A stretch of DNA of 34,291 bases from Thermodesulfovibrio sp. (GTDB lineage Bacteria > Nitrospirota > Thermodesulfovibrionia > Thermodesulfovibrionales > Dissulfurispiraceae). This document shows, piece after piece, positions 29,744 through 34,291 of this stretch. Location: the NCBI GenBank assembly GCA_013824325.1, contig PNNP01000005.1, forward strand, positions 1-34,291, read 5' to 3'. The notes under the pieces were generated by a model, which was not told where the DNA came from, ran no database searches, and saw only the letters and a program-made list of their open reading frames with translations. Made by a program: the position numbers and the translations under genes. The first letter of the stretch is position 1, and each line of letters opens with the position of its first letter.

Positions 29744-29779
29744 AAAAGAGGGCCGGGTTATGAAACCCGGCCCTCTTTT
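29744..29779 (+). terminator. Rho-independent terminator of the nuo operon
   Basis: 16-bp perfect stem AAAAGAGGGCCGGGTT / AACCCGGCCCTCTTTT with 4-nt loop ATGA, T-rich 3' side. Confidence 0.93.
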
Positions 29780-29843
29780 ATTTCACTTAAATTTTTGTTG
29801 CTTATATTTTGTGATTTCTGTTATAAATATATAAGAAAATTTG

Positions 29844-30012
29844 CCTACCCTGTCCGTGATTAAGTGGAAAAATTGATCCGGACAAATTAGATTGCAAGGG
29901 GGCCGGGTAAGGTTAACGGTGTGCATGTCTCTGAGAGGAGAAAGCCTAAGTCCCTTCAAGGCGCCCGAATTTTAAAAATGCGGATCTAATTTTCGCTACA
30001 CGACAGGGTGGG
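29844..30012 (+). ncRNA. Structured RNA candidate, possibly 6S RNA (ssrS)
   Basis: 14-bp closing stem (CCTACCCTGTC/GACAGGGTGGG plus GTG/CAC across a 1-nt bulge: 29844-29858 with 29999-30012); inner stems AAATTAGAT 29884-29892 / ATCTAATTT 29984-29992 and GGGGGCC 29898-29904 / GGCGCCC 29960-29966 (one mismatch). ~170-nt rod upstream of rny, no ORF. Confidence 0.5.
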
Positions 30013-30358
30013 TTAACAATAGGAATTACCGGTAAAGAATAATATCCTTATTCTCTGGCGGTAACTGCTATATGGTGACGTGGATGGTTGTAATCAACTG
30101 ATGAAAGATATAAAGGAGTTAAGGACTTGAAAAAAGTTTTTGATAATAATTGCAAAATGGACGGGTTTAACAGCCTTTTATATAAAAATAAACTCAACAT
30201 TTATGCTAACAATGTCCGGCTCCATATAAACTCTTCAAGGTCTTAAACCATCTATCTTTTTGCCTTCCACTGTCATCATTAGCGGTAAAATGTAATGGGA
30301 TTTTTTTGCCGGAATTATACCCATTGCATTACATCATGCAACAGGAGGAGATTAAGCC

Positions 30359-31924
30359 ATGAATGATACTCTGATGTATATTCTGATTGCCGTTGCTGCT
30401 GGAATTGCAAGCGGACTGGCTTTTTTCTTGATATTTAAGAAGACCCTTGAATCTCAAAAGAGCAGCATCCAGAAAGAACGGGAGCATTTATTACAGGAAG
30501 CAAAGAGAGAAGCGGATACCATCAAAAAAGAAGTTGCAATTTCTGCCAAAGATGCAGCTTATCAGGCAAAAGTTGAAGCTGAAAAAGAAATCCGGGAAAG
30601 AACAAAAGAGCTTAATCAGCTTGATAAGAGATTAAGGCAGAAGGAAGAAGTGTTCGAAAAGAAATTAGACCAGCTTGAAAGAAAGGAACATGAATTAAAC
30701 AGGAAAGAGAGGGAATACAGCTCAAGGGATAGGGTATTACAGGAAAAAGAGAACCAGTATTCACATCTCATAAAGGAACAGATGCTGACATTGGAACGGA
30801 TATCAGGGATGCGTGCAGAAGAGGCAAAGCAGGAACTCTTCAAAAAGGTTGAAGAAGATGCAAAATTCGAGGCTGCTAAACTTTCAAAAAAGATTGAGGA
30901 TGAGACAAGGGAAAATGCTGAAAAAAAAGCAAAGGAGATTATAAGCTTTGCAATTCAGCGATACGCAAGCGAGTATGTGGCAGACGCTACAATCTCTGCT
31001 GTGAGTCTTCCCAGTGACGAGATGAAAGGAAGAATCATCGGAAGGGAAGGAAGAAACATAAGGACATTCGAATCAGTTACAGGAGTTGATATCATTGTAG
31101 ATGACACACCCGAACTTGTAACCCTTTCTGCCCATGACCCCGTAAGGAGAGAGATTGCAAAAATATCACTTGAAAGACTTGTATCTGACGGAAGGATACA
31201 TCCAGCAAGAATCGAGGAAATCGTTGAAAAGGTCAAAAAAGAAGTTGAAGCAATAATAAGGGAAGAAGGGGAAAAGGCTGTATTCGACCTCGGTATCTCG
31301 GGCATACACCCTGAGCTTATAAGAACAATCGGGAGATTAAAATACAGAACCTCTTACGGTCAGAATATACTGCAGCACTCAAAAGAGGTAGCCTATTTTG
31401 CCGGAATGATGGCAGGAGAACTGGGTGTTGATATAAAACTTGCAAAACGGTCAGGACTGCTTCATGACATTGGCAAGGCTGTAGACCATGAAATGGAGGG
31501 TTCACATCAGGAGATAGGAGCAGTGCTTGCAAAAAAATACGGTGAACATGATGAAGTTATAAATGCCATCCTTGCCCACCACGGCGAGGTTGACCCGATA
31601 TGTGTTGAATCAGCCCTTGTAACAGCAAGCGATGCACTGTCTGCGGCAAGGCCCGGCGTAAGAAAGGAAAGTATAGAAAATTATCTGAAACGCCTTGAGA
31701 AACTGGAAGAACTGGCAATGTCCTTTGAAGGTGTCGAAAAATGCTATGCAATCCAGGCAGGCAGAGAAATAAGAATCATTGTAAAGCCTGAAAATGTAAA
31801 CGATGAGATGAGCGCAATGATTGCGAGGGACCTCGGGAGGAAGATTGAAACGGAATTAACATATCCGGGTCAGATAAAGGTTATGGTTATACGCGAGTCC
31901 AGATATGTTGATTATGCAAAATAA
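30359..31924 (+). CDS. rny: Ribonuclease Y
   Basis: N-terminal TM and coiled coil, KH motif [31 protein letters not shown] motif [23 protein letters not shown]; 521 aa. Confidence 0.97.
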   Translation: MNDTLMYILIAVAAGIASGLAFFLIFKKTLESQKSSIQKEREHLLQEAKREADTIKKEVAISAKDAAYQAKVEAEKEIRERTKELNQLDKRLRQKEEVFEKKLDQLERKEHELNRKEREYSSRDRVLQEKENQYSHLIKEQMLTLERISGMRAEEAKQELFKKVEEDAKFEAAKLSKKIEDETRENAEKKAKEIISFAIQRYASEYVADATISAVSLPSDEMKGRIIGREGRNIRTFESVTGVDIIVDDTPELVTLSAHDPVRREIAKISLERLVSDGRIHPARIEEIVEKVKKEVEAIIREEGEKAVFDLGISGIHPELIRTIGRLKYRTSYGQNILQHSKEVAYFAGMMAGELGVDIKLAKRSGLLHDIGKAVDHEMEGSHQEIGAVLAKKYGEHDEVINAILAHHGEVDPICVESALVTASDALSAARPGVRKESIENYLKRLEKLEELAMSFEGVEKCYAIQAGREIRIIVKPENVNDEMSAMIARDLGRKIETELTYPGQIKVMVIRESRYVDYAK

Positions 31925-31926
31925 AT

Positions 31927-32709
31927 ATGAAAGTTTTATTCATAGGTGACATAGTAGGCAAAATCGGAAGGCAGGCTGTCAAAAATCTTCTGCCCAATCT
32001 TGTGAGCAGGTACAAGATAGATATTGTCATTGCAAATGGAGAAAATGCAGCAGGCGGTTTTGGCATAAACGAAAAAACAGCATCGGAACTTTTTAGTTAC
32101 GGCATTCACATTATAACCACAGGCAATCACGTATGGGATAAAAAAGAGGTTATTCCATATCTTGCAAAAGAGAATAGAATATTAAGGCCCCTCAATTATC
32201 CTGCAGGCATTCCCGGCGTAGGAAGCATTATATTCAACACCTCCAATAATAAAAAATTTGCTGTAATGAATGTATCGGGCAGGATATTCATGAATACTCT
32301 TGACTGCCCCTTCAGAACCAGCAGGGCTGAACTGGAAAAACTCAGGGGGTCTGCAAAGATAATAATTATAGATTTCCACGCAGAAGCCACATCAGAAAAA
32401 ATTGCATTCGGTTATTACATGGACGGACAGGTGAGTGCAGTCATCGGAACCCATACCCATGTTCAGACCGCAGATGAAAAAATACTGCCGGGCGGTACAG
32501 CCTATATTACCGATGTTGGCATGACAGGCCCTTCTGTTTCAATTATCGGAATAGAAAAAGAACAGATAATAGAAAGATTTCTTTCTCATATGCCAAGAAA
32601 GTTTGAAGTAGCAGGCGGAAAAGGCATGCTTTCTGCTGTTGTTATAGAAATAGACGAAGACAGTGGCAAAGCCACTGCAATACAAAGACTGCAATTAACT
32701 AACCCTTAG
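31927..32709 (+). CDS. ymdB: YmdB-type metallophosphoesterase (TIGR00282)
   Basis: MKVLFIGDIVGKIGRQAV, NGENAAGGFGI, TGNHVWDKKE, IDFHAEATSEKIAFGYYMDGQVSAVIGTHTHVQTADE; adjacent to rny. Confidence 0.95.
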   Translation: MKVLFIGDIVGKIGRQAVKNLLPNLVSRYKIDIVIANGENAAGGFGINEKTASELFSYGIHIITTGNHVWDKKEVIPYLAKENRILRPLNYPAGIPGVGSIIFNTSNNKKFAVMNVSGRIFMNTLDCPFRTSRAELEKLRGSAKIIIIDFHAEATSEKIAFGYYMDGQVSAVIGTHTHVQTADEKILPGGTAYITDVGMTGPSVSIIGIEKEQIIERFLSHMPRKFEVAGGKGMLSAVVIEIDEDSGKATAIQRLQLTNP

Positions 32710-32718
32710 GAGGTAAAA

Positions 32719-33141
32719 ATGGCTCTGAATGCAAAAGTAAAATGGATTGAAGGTCTTCAGTTTGTTGGCGAGTCAGGGACAGGTCACGCAATTATTATGG
32801 ACGGCGATGCCCAATTCGGTGGTCAGGATACCGGAATGAGACCGATGGAGCTGCTTCTTGTCGGTGTAGGCGGCTGCTCAGGGATGGATGTAATATCAAT
32901 CCTGAAGAAAAAGAAACAGAACGTAACAAGTATTGAAATAAATGTAAAAGGCGAAAAGGCTGAATCTTATCCTAAAAAGTTTACAGAGATAAATATTGAA
33001 TATATAATTAGCGGCAAAGACCTCTCAGAAGATGCTGTGAAAAGAGCGATTGAACTCTCAATGGACAAATATTGCTCTGTTAAAGCTACGATTGAAGGTG
33101 CTGCAAAAATAAATTATAGCTATAAAATCATAAACAGTTAG
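32719..33141 (+). CDS. OsmC family protein
   Basis: GMRPMELLLVGVGGCSGMDVISILKKKKQNVTSIEINVKGEKAESYPKKFTEINIEYIISG; GGAGG SD. Confidence 0.92.
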   Translation: MALNAKVKWIEGLQFVGESGTGHAIIMDGDAQFGGQDTGMRPMELLLVGVGGCSGMDVISILKKKKQNVTSIEINVKGEKAESYPKKFTEINIEYIISGKDLSEDAVKRAIELSMDKYCSVKATIEGAAKINYSYKIINS

Positions 33142-33241
33142 ATGCCTAAGCAGTCACGATTCAGATCAAGGTTAAGCCAAGTTCTTTTCTGTAGACAGCA
33201 TATTTAAAGCTTGATATACTTACTTTAAGGAGGTGTCGGAT

Positions 33242-33655
33242 ATGGCGAACGTTGTCAAAAAGGTTGCATATTTTGCGATGGATATCCCCAACAAACCGGG
33301 AGAGGGAGCACGGGTATTGGGGGCATTGGCTGATGCAGGAGTAAACTTGTTGGCATTCACTGGCTTCCCAAGCGGTAGGAAGTCGCAGATCGACCTAATA
33401 CCTGAGGATGTGGCAGTGTTTAAAAAAGCTGTCAGGGCAGTGAAGATAAAGACACGCCCGCAGAAATTTGGATTCTTGGTCCAGGGCGATGACCGGAAAG
33501 GTGCTGTTGCAGACCTGCTCAAAATACTCGCGAAGAAGAAAATCAACATTACAGCTATTAATGCCGTGTCAGCCGGTGCAGGTCGATATGCTGCTATTCT
33601 CTGGGTTGATTCGAAGAATGTGAGCAAGGCCGCGCAGGCGCTAGGTGCGAGTTAG
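33242..33655 (+). CDS. ACT-domain protein (tandem ACT)
   Basis: MDIPNKPGEGARVLGALADAGVNLLAFTGFP and DDRKGAVADLLKILAKKKINITAINAVSAGAGRYAAILWV; AGGAGG spaced for ATG at 33242 rather than the GTG at 33233. Confidence 0.85.
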   Translation: MANVVKKVAYFAMDIPNKPGEGARVLGALADAGVNLLAFTGFPSGRKSQIDLIPEDVAVFKKAVRAVKIKTRPQKFGFLVQGDDRKGAVADLLKILAKKKINITAINAVSAGAGRYAAILWVDSKNVSKAAQALGAS

Positions 33656-33697
33656 ACTCACTATTTGTCAACAACTCCTAAGTTTTCCGATTATGAC

Positions 33698-33727
33698 GAA
33701 GGGCTTGTCAACTTAGACAAGCCCTTC
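33698..33727. terminator. Terminator-like hairpin after the ACT-domain gene
   Basis: 12-bp perfect stem GAAGGGCTTGTC-aactta-GACAAGCCCTTC, no following U-tract. Confidence 0.5.
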
Positions 33728-34093
33728 CCATGAGTAAGGATGAAAGCAGCAATATCAGACTTTTGCCTGCTTGGCCCTCGCCTCTTTCTTCCTATAATCA
33801 AGCGTCTACAAGCCCTCCAAAATTCTGTATATTTCAAATGGTAATTGCTATCATTAATTAAACTTTGCATGAGGGTAGACGAACAGGTGTCAATACTATT
33901 AACCGCGTTATTTAGTCTGGTCAGCTTTCATAAAAAGAAACTGGATGCATGAAGGATTAGGTATCCATTATGACATCCGAGTCACTCAAGCATAATTAGT
34001 CTTTAAATTATACGATTGCAATATAATATTTTAATTTTAATTATGGAACTCTGATGTTGTCAAAATTAACCCTAATTTTCAGGCAAACTAAGC

Positions 34094-34122
34094 TTGACAA
34101 AGACTTATATTTGCCGTATTAT
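34094..34122 (+). promoter_or_regulatory. Sigma70-like promoter upstream of the last partial gene
   Basis: TTGACA (34094-34099), 17-nt spacer, TATTAT (34117-34122). Confidence 0.6.
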
Positions 34123-34175
34123 GACAATTAAATACAATAGTATAAAAATAAATGTTAGACCCATAAGGTTACGTT

Positions 34176-34291
34176 ATGAAAAGATTTATTCAATCGACAA
34201 TCAGGTTTTTATTCGTAACAGCAGTGCTGATGTTTGGAGGCATTCTTCCATCATTTGCTGCTGATTTGCAAATGTTTTCCAATGCAAGATT
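34176..34291 (+). CDS. Partial CDS with N-terminal signal peptide (exported protein), truncated by window end
   Basis: ATG at 34176: MKRFIQSTIRFLFVTAVLMFGGILPSFAADLQMFSNAR..., Sec signal peptide pattern with FA-AD cleavage. Confidence 0.7.
   Translation, partial: MKRFIQSTIRFLFVTAVLMFGGILPSFAADLQMFSNAR

Noticed and set aside
29866-30015. TPP or c-di-AMP riboswitch upstream of rny
   Set aside because: A CTGAGA string is present but the rest of the THI-box and ydaO signature sequences are not; downstream gene is not thiamine or cell-wall related.

Overview
AT-rich bacterial chromosome segment; gene content suggests a Nitrospirota/deltaproteobacteria-like organism (inference only). Housekeeping blocks: a ubiA-family prenyltransferase, gcvH-lpd, eno, an FtsB/DivIC-like gene, a GH57 glycosidase, an 11-gene complex I operon nuoABCDHIJKLMN without nuoEFG, and rny-ymdB followed by OsmC and ACT-domain genes. 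Accessory blocks: (i) a Type ISP-like restriction-modification gene truncated by the left window edge and missing from the ORF track; (ii) a tight five-gene minus-strand run of secreted TPR-CHAT protein, RarA, DUF1190, ATP-grasp (glutathionylspermidine synthase-like) and DUF350; (iii) a ~2.3 kb toxin-antitoxin/mobile-element island at 16.2-18.5 kb. The best candidate for something new is in that island: a 1151-bp element (16217-17367) with perfect 18-bp terminal inverted repeats and a perfect 8-bp target-site duplication (GAAAGCTT). Its transposase appears reduced to joined N- and C-terminal remnants, and its interior carries a promoter plus a two-gene module (unknown 147-aa protein and RelE/ParE-like toxin). 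Next to it are 69-bp near-identical direct repeats enclosing an intact DUF433 antitoxin, a truncated DUF5615 toxin and a truncated XRE antitoxin. A probable structured RNA (6S-like) lies between nuoN and rny. All family calls come from motif recognition by eye; no database search was run.
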